A stretch of DNA of 64,000 nucleotides from Cupidesulfovibrio sp000226255 (GCF_003402415.2 NZ_AP036014.1:1922001-1986000), one strand, 5' to 3'. Shown: positions 49,023-58,487, counted from the stretch's first letter. A program made the numbers and translations. Notes: generated by a model from the sequence alone, not told the origin.

Positions 49023-50564
49023 ATTCTCAACAAGGCTCCCGCCCTGATATGGCGTGCAGGAACCGACGGCCAGTGCGACTGGTTCAACGAAACCTGGCTC
49101 GCCTTTACTGGCAAGAGCATGGCACAAGAGCGCGGTGACGGCTGGACGGCTGGCGTTCACCCAGAAGACGCCGAGAACTGCCTCCGTACATACGAAAACG
49201 CGTTTTCGCAGCGCCATCCGTTCGAGATGGAATACCGCCTGCTCCGCCATGACGGCACCTATCGCTGGATCGTCGACTTCGGAAAGCCGCTGTACGCAAT
49301 CGACGGGGAGTTCGTTGGATACATCGGCTACTGCTACGACATCACCGAGCGCAAGCAGGCCCTCGCGGAACTTACAGAGGCAAAAAGCAACGCGGAGAAG
49401 GCCAGCAAGTCGAAAAGCGAGTTCCTGGCCAACATGAGCCACGAGGTGCGCACCCCCCTCAACGGAATTCACGGCATGCTGCAACTGCTTCTGACCCTTT
49501 CCCCAGAAGGCGAACAGGCTGAATATGCAAGCATTGCCATACAATCGTGCGAACGCCTCACCAGCCTGCTATCGGATATTCTGGATCTCTCTCGGGTAGA
49601 GGCGGGCAAGCTTGCCATTCAGTCAAAGCCCTTCAACCTGCGCGAGACGCTACGCAATGTGGACGACCTCTTTCGCCCTAATGTCATCAAGAGTGGTGTG
49701 CATCTGAACATGCAGGTTGCGTCTTCAGTGCCAGCCATGCTCGTTGGTGACGAACTGCGACTGCAACAGATATTGAACAATCTTGTGGGCAATGCCTTCA
49801 AGTTCACGGATTCTGGCCAGATCAGCGTGGAGGTGTACCCCCTCTGGTCAGCAGAGCCGAATGAATGCCGTCTGCTGTTCGCGGTATCGGATACCGGCAT
49901 CGGTGTTGCGGCAGAGCATATTCCCCACCTGTTCCGGCCGTTCGAGCAGGCAGGGTCCGGCTACGCGCGCAGACATCAGGGGGCGGGCCTGGGGCTGTCC
50001 ATATGCCGCCAGTTGGTTTCTCTCATGGGTGGGGACATCACATTCGAAAGTGAAGCAGGGGAGGGGTCAACCATCCTTTTCTGCATCACGCTACGGCGCG
50101 ACGCGGAAGCAAGTGCGGCTTACGAAGAGGCGGCGGACAATCCCGCGCGACTTGCCGGGCTCCGTATTCTGCTTGCCGAGGACGACGCCGTGAGCCGCCT
50201 TGCCTTCGGCAGACATCTCACGCAGTGCGGCGCCCAGGTCCTAGAGGCCGGAGACGGCAGGCAGGCGTTGGACCTGCTGGCGCGGGAGCATGTTGACGTA
50301 GTCGTCATGGACATCCAGATGCCGGACATTGACGGCCTTGAGGCTACAGCACGATTGCGCCGTGGCGATGCTGGGGAAGCGAACCGTCATGTTCCGCTCG
50401 TCGTCATGACGGCATACGCCATGACCGGTGACCGGGAACGATTCCTGGCCATCGGGGCTGATGGCTACCTCGCCAAGCCTGCTACCATGGCAGCCTTGCG
50501 CGGCGCCATCAGCGAGGTTCGAGCCCGCAGGCTGGGGGTGGACAAGAGAGCGTCGGCCATTTGA
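49023..50564 (+). CDS. Hybrid sensor histidine kinase, 5'-truncated
   Basis: A two-component hybrid kinase cut at its N-terminus by the orphan IS end. From 49023 the frame encodes the start of a PAS domain (ILNKAPALIWRAGTDGQCDW) with no start codon; the first ATG is at 49119, inside PAS. Then come the H-box FLANMSHEVRTPLNG, N-box LQQILNNLVGNAFKF, G1 SDTGIGV, G2 GAGLGLS, and a receiver domain with AEDD, phospho-Asp in VVMDIQMPDIDG, MTAYA and LAKP. Any sensor or TM part before PAS has been lost, so it is probably a pseudogene or a constitutive soluble fragment. No cognate regulator gene adjoins it. Confidence 0.88.
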   Translation: MLNKAPALIWRAGTDGQCDWFNETWLAFTGKSMAQERGDGWTAGVHPEDAENCLRTYENAFSQRHPFEMEYRLLRHDGTYRWIVDFGKPLYAIDGEFVGYIGYCYDITERKQALAELTEAKSNAEKASKSKSEFLANMSHEVRTPLNGIHGMLQLLLTLSPEGEQAEYASIAIQSCERLTSLLSDILDLSRVEAGKLAIQSKPFNLRETLRNVDDLFRPNVIKSGVHLNMQVASSVPAMLVGDELRLQQILNNLVGNAFKFTDSGQISVEVYPLWSAEPNECRLLFAVSDTGIGVAAEHIPHLFRPFEQAGSGYARRHQGAGLGLSICRQLVSLMGGDITFESEAGEGSTILFCITLRRDAEASAAYEEAADNPARLAGLRILLAEDDAVSRLAFGRHLTQCGAQVLEAGDGRQALDLLAREHVDVVVMDIQMPDIDGLEATARLRRGDAGEANRHVPLVVMTAYAMTGDRERFLAIGADGYLAKPATMAALRGAISEVRARRLGVDKRASAI

Positions 50565-50761
50565 GGGCTGGTGTGATGAAAGCTTCAGCAACCGGAGGAG
50601 GCATAGGGCAGGGGCGTGCACGTGCGCCAGTCCCCGTCGGATACGGTGCGCTCGCCAGTTGCCGTCGGGCCTGCCTCTTAAAGTGATGAGTGAAGGTTGT
50701 CGGTTCTTGCCGTGCCGTTGGGGGGCACGCCTTCACGAATGCTTCGCAACATTCTGAACAC

Positions 50762-50792
50762 CAATAAAAACGGGGGGGCCATGCCCCCCCGT
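50762..50792 (-). terminator. Terminator of the M23 peptidase gene
   Basis: Seven G (50772-50778) and seven C (50784-50790) around a 5-base loop. On the minus strand the stem is followed by GTTTTTATT. It lies 56 bases past the peptidase stop. Confidence 0.85.
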
Positions 50793-50847
50793 CATGCACT
50801 CGGATGGCCTTTCCCTGCCTCGCCTCTTGTCTCGGCAGGGGGCGGCG

Positions 50848-52158
50848 CTACTTCAGGCGCGAGGTCACGTTGTCCTCGATCCAGTGCGGGTCCAGCCATT
50901 CCACGGGCTGCACCTGCACCCCGCTGATGGTCACGCCGAAGTGCAGATGGTCGCCGCCCGCCATGCCGGTGGTGCCGGTCTTGCCGATGACGTCGCCCTT
51001 TTTCACTTGTTGGCCCACGTTGGCCGAAATCTCGCTGAGGTGCGAGTACAGGGTCTGCAGGCCAAGGCCGTGGTCGATGATCACGAGATTGCCATAAATG
51101 CCCAGCTGCCCGGCAAAGACCACGCGCCCGCTGTTGGAGGCGGGCACCTCGGCCATGGCCAGCGAGGCGAAGTCCAGGCCCAGGTGGGTCTGGTTGTCCA
51201 CCTTCTGCCCGTTGTAGATGTAGCTGCGGTTGTCCGCGAACCCGGCCCGGGTGGCCGAGTTGGGCAACTGCAGGAAGGCACCGTGCCAGAGCATGTTGGG
51301 AGCGGTATCCTTGCCCACTTCCAGCAGCTTGCGTTCGTTGGAGGTGCGCAGTTCGCTGTTCACCTTCAGGAAGCGCTCCAACTGGGTCATTTCGCCGGGC
51401 ACTTCCTGCTCGAACTCGGGCATCTTGCTGGTCAGGAAGTTTTCGGAAAGATTGATGTTGTCATGCCGGAATACCTTGTCCAGCGGGCGGATGACCAGGC
51501 GGCTGGCCATGGCGTTGCCCGAAAGGTCCACCGCGGTTATTTCCGGCGCGTACTGGGCCATGGTGAGAAAGTGGGGGAAGGCGAAGAAGCAGAGATAGTC
51601 GCCGCTGGGCTGCCGGAACCCCGGAAAGTACAGGTCGCCCACCTTCACGCCGGTGCGTTCCACATCCTCGTTCACCGAATAGAGAATGGAACCGGTGCCG
51701 CCACGCCGCACGTAGGGGGGCATGCTCTTCACCGAAACGCGCGGGGGCTGGGTGTCGAGGCGCATGGGGTAGACCCGGGTGGTGGTGTTGCCCTTGCCGA
51801 ACCCGGCCAGCGAGGTGTCGGTCGCGCGCACTTCAAGGTCGAACGCGCCGTCCTTCAGGCCCGCGTCCTTCAGATTGAAGGTGACGCGCTGTTCGCGGCG
51901 ACCGTCTGAAAAGGCGCTGTCGAGCACGACCAGAGAGTGCGAATTTTTCTTCACCGTGACGGAGACGGACCGGATGCCCGACTTCTTGTCGCGCAGGGTC
52001 AGCGCCAGGTCCTGATGCGGCGAGGCGCGCCCCGTGTCCGGGGTAAGGATGACTTCCGGCCCTTCCATGTCCTGGAAGAGCATGAAGCCGCCGATGCCGA
52101 GCAGCCCCAGCAGGGCCGCGAACACGATCACGATGGAAAGATTCTTTGCTGCAGTCAT
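50848..52158 (-). CDS. M23-family metallopeptidase, membrane-anchored
   Basis: A 436-residue envelope protein of the LytM/M23 type, which cut peptidoglycan cross-bridges or activate amidases. An N-terminal TM anchor (about 6-27, SIVIVFAALLGLLGIGGFML) is followed by a large periplasmic beta-rich part. The C-terminal peptidase domain has zinc-ligand motifs QTHLGLDFAS and, later, GGDHLHFGVTI. The usual metal site (H, D, H) is complete, so it should be active. The start at 52158 is the first ATG; AAGGATCAGGAG lies upstream. A TTG at 52176 is an alternative. Confidence 0.9.
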   Translation of the reverse strand: MTAAKNLSIVIVFAALLGLLGIGGFMLFQDMEGPEVILTPDTGRASPHQDLALTLRDKKSGIRSVSVTVKKNSHSLVVLDSAFSDGRREQRVTFNLKDAGLKDGAFDLEVRATDTSLAGFGKGNTTTRVYPMRLDTQPPRVSVKSMPPYVRRGGTGSILYSVNEDVERTGVKVGDLYFPGFRQPSGDYLCFFAFPHFLTMAQYAPEITAVDLSGNAMASRLVIRPLDKVFRHDNINLSENFLTSKMPEFEQEVPGEMTQLERFLKVNSELRTSNERKLLEVGKDTAPNMLWHGAFLQLPNSATRAGFADNRSYIYNGQKVDNQTHLGLDFASLAMAEVPASNSGRVVFAGQLGIYGNLVIIDHGLGLQTLYSHLSEISANVGQQVKKGDVIGKTGTTGMAGGDHLHFGVTISGVQVQPVEWLDPHWIEDNVTSRLK

Positions 52159-52287
52159 GTCTCCTGATCCTTTCAAGTGAAAAGCCGCCCTGAAAGCCGG
52201 GCGGCTCGTGTCGGAACCTTTGGGGAATGGCTTCGGTGCTGGCGCGCGCTCCTGATTTCCGGCTGGCCGGCAGGGATTGCGGATTTG

Positions 52288-52716
52288 CTACGGATGCTCG
52301 ACCGCGTCCAGCAGACTGATGGTCAGCTTCAGGAAGTCGGCCTCGGTCACGATGCCCACCAGGCGGTTGTCCTCGGTCACCGGCAGGCACCCGTACTTGT
52401 GGTGCAGCAGCAGTTCGGCCGCGTCGCGCAGCAGGGTGCCGGGGTGCACGCACACCACGTCGGTGCGCATGATCTCGCCTACGGGAATGCCGGAATCTAT
52501 CTCGTTCTGCACCGCCTCGTCCACGTCGGCGAAGCGGGAAATGGTGGCGGACAGGATGTCGCGGTGGGTCAGCAGCCCCTGGAAGTCGCCCTTGGCGTCC
52601 ACGATGGGAATGTGCCGGATGCGGGCCAGCTGCATCAGCGAACGGGCCGCCCGGAGCGAATCGGTCTTCTTCAGGGTGAAGAGGCCTGTGGACATCAAGT
52701 CGCCGACGTAGAGCAT
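52288..52716 (-). CDS. CBS-domain pair protein
   Basis: A 142-residue protein made of two CBS motifs (Bateman module): VGDLMSTGLFTLKKTDSLRAA with IRHIPIVDAKGDFQGLLTHRD, then VGEIMRTDVVCVHPGTLLRDAAELLL with YGCLPVTEDNRLVGIVTEADFL. Such modules sense adenine nucleotides or S-adenosylmethionine. No effector domain is attached. The start at 52716 has GGGGGAAG upstream; an ATG 36 bases earlier is possible. The partner is unknown. Confidence 0.88.
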   Translation of the reverse strand: MLYVGDLMSTGLFTLKKTDSLRAARSLMQLARIRHIPIVDAKGDFQGLLTHRDILSATISRFADVDEAVQNEIDSGIPVGEIMRTDVVCVHPGTLLRDAAELLLHHKYGCLPVTEDNRLVGIVTEADFLKLTISLLDAVEHP

Positions 52717-53172
52717 GGCTTCCCCCACATGCATGTTTCGCGAAGTGTCGCATACTCCGCGCATAAGTCAAGCAAGCCCGGGCGCGACATGCGCCCGGTT
52801 GCCCATTGCGCCCGGCCGCGCAACGTCCACCGGCGGGCAGACATTCACCCGCCCGATTGACGCCGGAGGCAAAATCTGTTTTCCAAGCCATGCCGGGGCC
52901 GTAAGGACGAAGCGACTCGCAGCGCCCGTCCCCACGCCTTTGCCCCCTTCCGCAGTCCGCCCGATGCCTCGCCGACGCGACAACGCCCGCCACGCGGCGT
53001 CCGCACGGCCTTGCGGCCCTGTCGCGCGTGTTCACGCGCAGGCGCGCCGTGCCGAAGGATGAGAAGGCAGCCCGCGCGACCGTTCGCGATCGCCCCATCG
53101 GCGTGTGCGGCCGGATTTCCGGCGCGGCGGCCACGGCCCCGGCAGGGCACCCATTCCCAAAAAGGACCGCGC
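52717..53172. other. Gene-free gap between the CBS and pcm genes
   Basis: A 456-bp divergent gap. Open frames here are Arg/Ala/Pro-rich and read like chance products of high GC. I see no convincing promoter, hairpin or repeat in it. Confidence 0.5.
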
Positions 53173-53820
53173 ATGCTCGACATGAAGCGCAACCGCGAGC
53201 GCATGGTGAAACAGCAGTTGGAGACGCGCGGCATCACCGACCCGGCCGTGCTCGTGGCCATGCGTTCCGTGCCGCGCCACCTGTTCGTGCAGGAAGCCCT
53301 GCGCGCGCAGGCCTATGAAGATCACCCCCTGCCCATCGGACATGGCCAGACCATTTCCCAGCCGTTCATCGTGGCGCTCATGTCGCAGATCATCGAGCCG
53401 CAGCCCGGCCTGCGGGTGCTGGAAATAGGCACCGGTTCGGGCTACCAGGCCGCCGTGCTGGCCGAAATGGGCATGGACGTGTACACGGTGGAACGCATCC
53501 GCGAACTGCATGGGGCCGCGCGCGACCTGCTGCGCACGCTGAAGTACCGCAAGGTGCGCCTGAAGCTGGACGACGGCACCCTGGGCTGGCCAGAGGCCGC
53601 CCCCTACGACCGCATCCTGGTCACGGCGGGCGGGCCTGAAGTGCCGCTGCCGCTCATCGAGCAACTGGCCGACCCCGGCATTCTGGTCATCCCCGTGGGC
53701 ACCAGCAAGCGCATGCAGGAGCTGGTGGTGGTGCGCAAGCAGGGCGGCCGCGTGGTGCGCGAAAGCAAGGGCGGGGTGGCCTTCGTGGATCTTGTGGGCA
53801 CCCACGGCTGGCGGAATTGA
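53173..53820 (+). CDS. pcm: Protein-L-isoaspartate O-methyltransferase
   Basis: Pcm methylates isoaspartyl residues in aged proteins so they can be repaired. The 215-residue protein has family length. It shows MVKQQLETRGITDPAVL, the substrate-site HGQTISQPFIVALM, SAM motif I LEIGTGSGYQAAVLAEMG, YTVERI, and the late GGRVVRESKGGVAFVDLVG. AAAGGA lies before the ATG at 53173. It is not clearly in an operon; a gap of 358 bases follows. Confidence 0.95.
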   Translation: MLDMKRNRERMVKQQLETRGITDPAVLVAMRSVPRHLFVQEALRAQAYEDHPLPIGHGQTISQPFIVALMSQIIEPQPGLRVLEIGTGSGYQAAVLAEMGMDVYTVERIRELHGAARDLLRTLKYRKVRLKLDDGTLGWPEAAPYDRILVTAGGPEVPLPLIEQLADPGILVIPVGTSKRMQELVVVRKQGGRVVRESKGGVAFVDLVGTHGWRN

Positions 53821-53951
53821 CGCGTACTCGCCGCACAGGCGTCGCTCGCAGTGCGAAATCGCACGAGGGCGCCCCGGCACCTGCGGTTTCCGGCCGCATA
53901 CGGCTTTTTCTCCGCCTGACTACCGTTCCTTTCCCTCCCGTTCTGCCCTCG

Positions 53952-54007
53952 TTTCGCCCCTGTTTCGCCCCTGTTTTGCTTGACGGGGCGGCGCGATTCA
54001 TTACCTT
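53952..54007 (+). promoter_or_regulatory. Possible mrp promoter with direct repeats
   Basis: TTTCGCCCCTG occurs twice in tandem (53952-53962, 53963-53973), just before TTGACG (53980-53985), a 16-bp spacer and TACCTT (54002-54007). This lies in the 358-bp pcm-mrp gap, which has no gene. Confidence 0.35.
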
Positions 54008-54178
54008 ACCGGGGCGGGGGAAGCCCCCCGCAAAACGGCCGTCCGCGACAGCGAGCGGCTGCGCGCAACCGGCCCGCCACCGTTCTGAAACCGGGCCGCC
54101 ATCACGCCGCGACCACATCGAAATTCCCATGGTCGGCCATGCCACGCGGCGGGCCACCACAGACAAGGAGCATACCGT

Positions 54179-55075
54179 ATGTCCTCGTGCAGCACCTGCC
54201 CCTCGGCCAAGAACAAGGCCGAAACGGGCAAGCCCAGCGCCGGCATGGCCATTCAGGACGAGATCATCTCCTCCACGCTGGGGCGGATCAGATACAAGCT
54301 CTTCATCATGAGCGGCAAGGGTGGGGTGGGAAAAAGCTCCGTCACCGTGAACACGGCGGCGGCGCTTGCCGCGCGCGGCTACAAGGTGGGCATCCTGGAC
54401 GTGGACATCCACGGGCCCAGCGTGCCCAACCTGCTGGGCCTGCGCGCGGGCATAGAGGCCGACGAGCGCGGCGGCCTGCTGAATCCCGCGAAATACAACG
54501 ACAACCTGTTCGTCATCTCCATGGATTCGCTGCTCAAGGACCGCGACACGGCGGTGCTGTGGCGCGGGCCAAAGAAGACGGCTGCCATCCGCCAGTTCGT
54601 GTCCGACGTGAACTGGGGCGACCTTGACTTTCTGCTTATCGATTCCCCCCCCGGCACCGGCGACGAACACATGACCGTGCTGAAGACCATTCCCGACGCC
54701 CTGTGCGTGGTGGTGACCACCCCGCAGGAAATCTCGCTGGCCGACGTGCGCAAGGCCATCAACTTCCTGCAGTATGCCCAGGCCAACGTGCTGGGCGTGG
54801 TAGAGAACATGAGCGGCCTGTACTGTCCGCACTGCGGCGGCGAAATCTCGCTGTTCAAGAAGGGCGGCGGGCGCGAACTGGCCGAGAAGTACGGCCTGAC
54901 CTTCCTGGGCGCGGTGCCGTTGGACCCGGCCACCGTGGTGGCCGCCGACCGGGGCGTGCCCGTGGTGATGCTGGAAGAGGATTCGCGCGCCAAGCAGGGC
55001 TTTCTGGAACTGGCCGACAACATCGCGGCCGCGTCCGAGAACAGCCTGGAAGCTGTGGCCAGCACCCACGCCTGA
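54179..55075 (+). CDS. mrp: Mrp/NBP35-family Fe-S carrier ATPase
   Basis: Mrp proteins bind a [4Fe-4S] cluster between two subunits and deliver it to apo-enzymes. The 298-residue protein has an N-terminal Cys pair C4/C7, as in some NBP35-like members, the deviant Walker A GKGGVGKSS (46-54), DVDIHGPSVPNLLGL, DSPPGTGDEHM, and the cluster ligands CPHCG near 216. AAGGAG precedes the ATG. Many Fe-S enzymes in this organism would depend on such carriers. Confidence 0.93.
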   Translation: MSSCSTCPSAKNKAETGKPSAGMAIQDEIISSTLGRIRYKLFIMSGKGGVGKSSVTVNTAAALAARGYKVGILDVDIHGPSVPNLLGLRAGIEADERGGLLNPAKYNDNLFVISMDSLLKDRDTAVLWRGPKKTAAIRQFVSDVNWGDLDFLLIDSPPGTGDEHMTVLKTIPDALCVVVTTPQEISLADVRKAINFLQYAQANVLGVVENMSGLYCPHCGGEISLFKKGGGRELAEKYGLTFLGAVPLDPATVVAADRGVPVVMLEEDSRAKQGFLELADNIAAASENSLEAVASTHA

Positions 55076-55238
55076 TCCCGTCTGCGAAAGTTACCGGCGC
55101 GGGGCGTGCAACGGCGCGCCCCGCGCGACCTGCTTTCCATAACTTTACCTGCCTTTCACGACACCGGCGGCATTCCCGCCACAGCATGACGCCCACCCGC
55201 CCTTTGCCAGCGCGGCGAAGTATGCTAGGAACACCCTC

Positions 55239-55826
55239 ATGACGCAGCAACCAAGCCCCCTCAAGCGGATGTTCAATCTGGCCAACCGCATCACGCTGGC
55301 GCGCATCTTCATCGTGCCCGCCATCGTCGTGCTGCTGATGTTTCCGGGCCGCATCACCTGCCTGGCGGCGGTGGTGCTGTTCGCGCTGGCTTCGGCCACC
55401 GACGTCATCGACGGCCACATCGCGCGCCGCTCGAACATGGTGACCAGCTTCGGAAAGTTCCTGGACCCGCTGGCGGACAAGATACTCATCGGGTCCGTGC
55501 TCATCATGCTGGTGGAACTGGGATGGATTGCCGGGTGGATCGCCATCGTGATCATCGCGCGCGAACTGATGGTCACGGGCCTGCGCGCCGTGGCCGCCGA
55601 CGAGGGGCTGGTCATCGCCGCCGACAAGTTCGGCAAGATGAAGACCGTCATGCAGATGTTCGCGCTGGTGCCGCTGATGCTGCACTTCCCCTGGTTCGGG
55701 CTCGACCCCAACCCGGCAGGGCAGTTTATGCTTTACATCGCGTTGTTTCTCACGGTATTTTCAGGCTTCAACTACCTGTATACATTTTACGGAAACTGGC
55801 TCAAGGAAGGCGCCGGACGGGCATAG
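55239..55826 (+). CDS. pgsA: CDP-diacylglycerol-glycerol-3-phosphate phosphatidyltransferase
   Basis: PgsA makes phosphatidylglycerol phosphate at the inner membrane. The 195-residue protein has the CDP-alcohol phosphotransferase motif D58-G59-x2-A62-R63-x8-G72-x3-D76-x3-D80 (within DVIDGHIARRSNMVTSFG) and about five TM helices. Length and motif spacing are normal. It is 163 bases downstream of mrp and is followed by a group of small genes on the same strand. Other CDP-alcohol transferases share this motif, so PgsA is favoured by length and the NLANRITLAR start. Confidence 0.92.
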   Translation: MTQQPSPLKRMFNLANRITLARIFIVPAIVVLLMFPGRITCLAAVVLFALASATDVIDGHIARRSNMVTSFGKFLDPLADKILIGSVLIMLVELGWIAGWIAIVIIARELMVTGLRAVAADEGLVIAADKFGKMKTVMQMFALVPLMLHFPWFGLDPNPAGQFMLYIALFLTVFSGFNYLYTFYGNWLKEGAGRA

Positions 55827-55862
55827 CCCGCAATGGCGGGGCGCATGGCCGGAGACGCATTC

Positions 55863-56135
55863 ATGCAGGATCACGAGGGACTGCACAGCAGGCTGAAGAA
55901 CTGCCTGCAGACCATCCTTGAGCTGGAACCCGACCTGGAACGGTTGGAGCTTGGGGGTGAACTGATGCAGGAGTTCACCGTGCTCAAGTCGTTCATGGAA
56001 CGGCTTGACGCCGTGCTGCTGGACGAGGACGATGTGCGCCGCATAGAGCGCGCCACGGCGAATTTTCTGGAAGAACTGAAGGGGCCGGTTTCCGCCATGC
56101 GCCGTCGCGGCGAGCAGCATCGGCTGCTGCAGTAA
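55863..56135 (+). CDS. Small helical hypothetical protein
   Basis: A 90-residue all-helical protein rich in Leu, Glu and Arg, without TM segments: LHSRLKNCLQTILELEPDLERLEL, broken here, then EFTVLKSFMERLDAVLLDEDDVRRIE. It could form a coiled coil. GGAG lies 9 bases before the ATG at 55863, so that start is preferred over the ATG at 55833. It lies 6 bases before the FtsB-like gene and may belong to the same operon. Confidence 0.65.
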   Translation: MQDHEGLHSRLKNCLQTILELEPDLERLELGGELMQEFTVLKSFMERLDAVLLDEDDVRRIERATANFLEELKGPVSAMRRRGEQHRLLQ

Positions 56136-56141
56136 CCGAAG

Positions 56142-56471
56142 ATGTTCTGGCGTCGCCTGCTCATCGGCCTGTCCGTGGCCCTCAACGTCGTCCTGCTGTA
56201 CCGCCTTGTCTGGAGCGGGCAGGGCATAGTGGCCTACAAGGCGCTGAAGCAGCAATGCACCGCCATGGAGACCCGGCTGAAGGATCTCGACGCACGCAAC
56301 CTGGCGCTCAGCCGTGAAATACGGCTCTTGCAGGCGGACGGAAAGTATGTCGAAAAGATGATCCGCAAGCGGCTGAACTTCGTGAAGGACAACGAAATCC
56401 TCTACATCTTCCCCGAGACGCAGGTGGAAGCGGCCACACCGGGAGCCGGATCTGATGAAGGCAAAAATTGA
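56142..56471 (+). CDS. FtsB/DivIC-like septum protein
   Basis: A 109-residue bitopic protein. The TM helix is at about 6-24 (LLIGLSVALNVVLLYRLVW), followed by a coiled coil (about 34-70, KQQCTAMETRLKDLDARNLA) and a short ending, EKMIRKRLNFVKDNEILYIFP, typical of FtsB (septum formation initiator) proteins, which bridge FtsL and FtsQ in the divisome. The C-terminal 20 residues are low-complexity. It overlaps the TPR gene by 17 bases. Confidence 0.82.
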   Translation: MFWRRLLIGLSVALNVVLLYRLVWSGQGIVAYKALKQQCTAMETRLKDLDARNLALSREIRLLQADGKYVEKMIRKRLNFVKDNEILYIFPETQVEAATPGAGSDEGKN

Positions 56472-57366
56472 GTGGTATCAAGAGGTACTTGAACTCGAAC
56501 CGAGTTCTAAGGTCTTTTTTCCGCTCGCCCGCCTGCTGGCCGAAAACGGTCAATCCGATGACGCCATAGCCACCCTGCGCCAGGGGCTGGATCGCCATCC
56601 CGAATTCATCGAAGCCCGCCTTTTCCTTATCGAACTCTTGCATGCAAGCCACAGGGACGACCTGCGCGACGGCGAGGTGGGCAAGCTGGCCCGTCTGCTG
56701 GGCGCGTATCCCGGTTTCTGGGACGCCTGGAGCGCCTGCCTGGCCGCAGGGGACAAAGGCCGCGACACCGCGCTGGCCCTGGCCTTCCTGGCCGCCTCGT
56801 TCCGCTCCGGCCCGCAGGGCGCGCTGTCGTGGACGGCAGTCATAGAGCACGGCCTGCGCGCCATGCTCGGCGGCAACGGCGCACAGGCTCCGTCCACCGC
56901 ACCTTCTCGTGCCGCTGCAGCCCCCTCCGTCTCACCGTCCGCGCCTTCCGATTCCGGGATTTCCGAAGCCCCGGATTTCGTGCGCCTGCAGGATGCGCCG
57001 GAAGTGCGCGACGGATTCGCCGTGTCCGCCGCAAGCGGCGCAGCCGAAGCGCAAGACGCGCAGGACGAGGAAGAGGAACATTTTTCGCTGCGTACCCGCT
57101 CCATGGCCCAGGTGCTCTCCGAACAGGGCGACCTGAAGGGCGCTCTCGACATCTACGAGGAACTGCTGGCCGCAGCGGGCAGCGACGAAGAACGCGCCGA
57201 CATCACCGGCGTGATCCAGGAACTCACCAATCGCCTCAAGTCCGCAGGGGAGGGAAGCCAGCGGCAGCAGGCGATCGACGAGGGGCAGCCCCTTCAGGGC
57301 AAACACAAGCTCATCCACATGCTCGAATCGCTGGCCGAGCGCCTAGAGGCGCGCGCGCAGGGATAG
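56455..57366 (+). CDS. TPR-type scaffold protein
   Basis: A 303-residue soluble protein with tetratricopeptide-like repeats: KVFFPLARLLAENGQSDDAI near 19-38, the next helices to about 75, and a late repeat MAQVLSEQGDLKGALDIYEELL near 218-239. A Ser/Pro/Ala-rich linker (about 140-175) separates the blocks. TPR proteins hold protein complexes together. Overlap with the FtsB-like gene suggests co-translation and perhaps a role at the division site or cell envelope, which is only an inference. Confidence 0.78.
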   Translation: MKAKIEWYQEVLELEPSSKVFFPLARLLAENGQSDDAIATLRQGLDRHPEFIEARLFLIELLHASHRDDLRDGEVGKLARLLGAYPGFWDAWSACLAAGDKGRDTALALAFLAASFRSGPQGALSWTAVIEHGLRAMLGGNGAQAPSTAPSRAAAAPSVSPSAPSDSGISEAPDFVRLQDAPEVRDGFAVSAASGAAEAQDAQDEEEEHFSLRTRSMAQVLSEQGDLKGALDIYEELLAAAGSDEERADITGVIQELTNRLKSAGEGSQRQQAIDEGQPLQGKHKLIHMLESLAERLEARAQG

Positions 57367-57512
57367 CGGGCAGGAACATCCGTACCGAAACCCACGCGCG
57401 GGGATACCGCGCGGCAGCCGTGCGCGTCCTTCGCCATGAAGGGGGGAACGGGGCAACGCCCCGCGCCACGCGGACTGCCGCAGATCGCAACGATCCATTC
57501 AGGAGAAAGAGA

Positions 57513-58478
57513 GTGCAGCGAGTCAACAAGGCCGCCTGTCTGCTGCTCGCGCTGGGCGTGCTGCTGGCGACGGGGTGCAAGCACGAGACCAAGGAGTACT
57601 GGAAGGACACCCGCCGGTACTACCGCGAATACCTGAACACCCCGGCCAAGCTCGACCTTGAGGACAAGGGCGAGGTGGAACCCGCTGAGGCCCGCCTCGC
57701 CGAAGGGTTCGCCGGCATCGACATCCAGCTTCGCGCCCTGGAGCGCGCCTTGGAAAACAGCGACCGCAAGCCCGACGCCGCGTGGGCCAAGCAGATGTTC
57801 CAGCGCTTTCCGTGGATCAGCGGCCTTGCCGCCGTGGACAGCACCGGCAACGTCATGGCCCAGCAGCCGGACGCCCCCATGAAACCCCTGGACTTCACGC
57901 CCCTGCTGCAGGAAGACGCCAAGCAGAACATGCGCGCCCTGCGCGGCTACGTCCAGGAAACGCCCCTGGGCTCCGAAGTGTACGTGGGCGTGCCGATCTA
58001 CGTGGGCTCCGATTTCCGGGGCCTCGTCATCGCCCATTTCGACATGCGCGCGCTGCTGCCGTATTCGTCGCGCCCTGCCGACCTGATGATCGCCGCCCCC
58101 GGCCAGGTCGTGTGGCCCGGCCGCTTCGACGCACAGGCCACCCCCATCGCCTCCACGGATTGGGACAAACTGGTGACCGAACACGCCTACGGCTCCGTTT
58201 CCAACGGCAATGGCGAGTTTTACTGGGTGTCGCGCTACCTCGGCAACCTGCCGCTGGTCTTCGCCGTGCCCGAAGCGGGCAGCTTTCCCGAAAAGCCGGA
58301 ACAGCTTGCCATCCTCAAGCAGGCCACCGCGTTGGGTTCGGCCAACGCCCCCAACGAGCCGGTGACCGAAATCCAGCCCGCCTATCCCGAACTTGACGAA
58401 TCCGAGGGCAGCATCCTGACCAAGCCCGCGCCGCAGGCGTCGGACGATCAGAAGGTCAAGGAAGAAGCCATCCGATAA
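57513..58478 (+). CDS. Lipoprotein with a Cache-like domain
   Basis: A 321-residue putative lipoprotein. The signal peptide ends in LLATGC with the lipidated Cys at 22. The mature part has a long helix with YWKDTRRYYREYLNTPAKL, then a PAS/Cache-like sensor fold: FPWISGLAAVDSTGNVMAQQ near 107-126, and GSEVYVGVPIYVGSDFRGLVIAHFD in range 152-176. No signalling output domain is attached, so it may be a ligand-binding partner for another protein. The GTG start at 57513 has AGGAGAAAGAGA upstream; a terminator-like hairpin follows. Confidence 0.72.
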   Translation: MQRVNKAACLLLALGVLLATGCKHETKEYWKDTRRYYREYLNTPAKLDLEDKGEVEPAEARLAEGFAGIDIQLRALERALENSDRKPDAAWAKQMFQRFPWISGLAAVDSTGNVMAQQPDAPMKPLDFTPLLQEDAKQNMRALRGYVQETPLGSEVYVGVPIYVGSDFRGLVIAHFDMRALLPYSSRPADLMIAAPGQVVWPGRFDAQATPIASTDWDKLVTEHAYGSVSNGNGEFYWVSRYLGNLPLVFAVPEAGSFPEKPEQLAILKQATALGSANAPNEPVTEIQPAYPELDESEGSILTKPAPQASDDQKVKEEAIR

Positions 58479-58487
58479 GGTTCGCGT

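Noticed and set aside
48939..49544. 201-codon minus-strand frame opposite the histidine kinase
   Set aside because: It is the shadow of the kinase PAS region, which is clearly coding on the plus strand.
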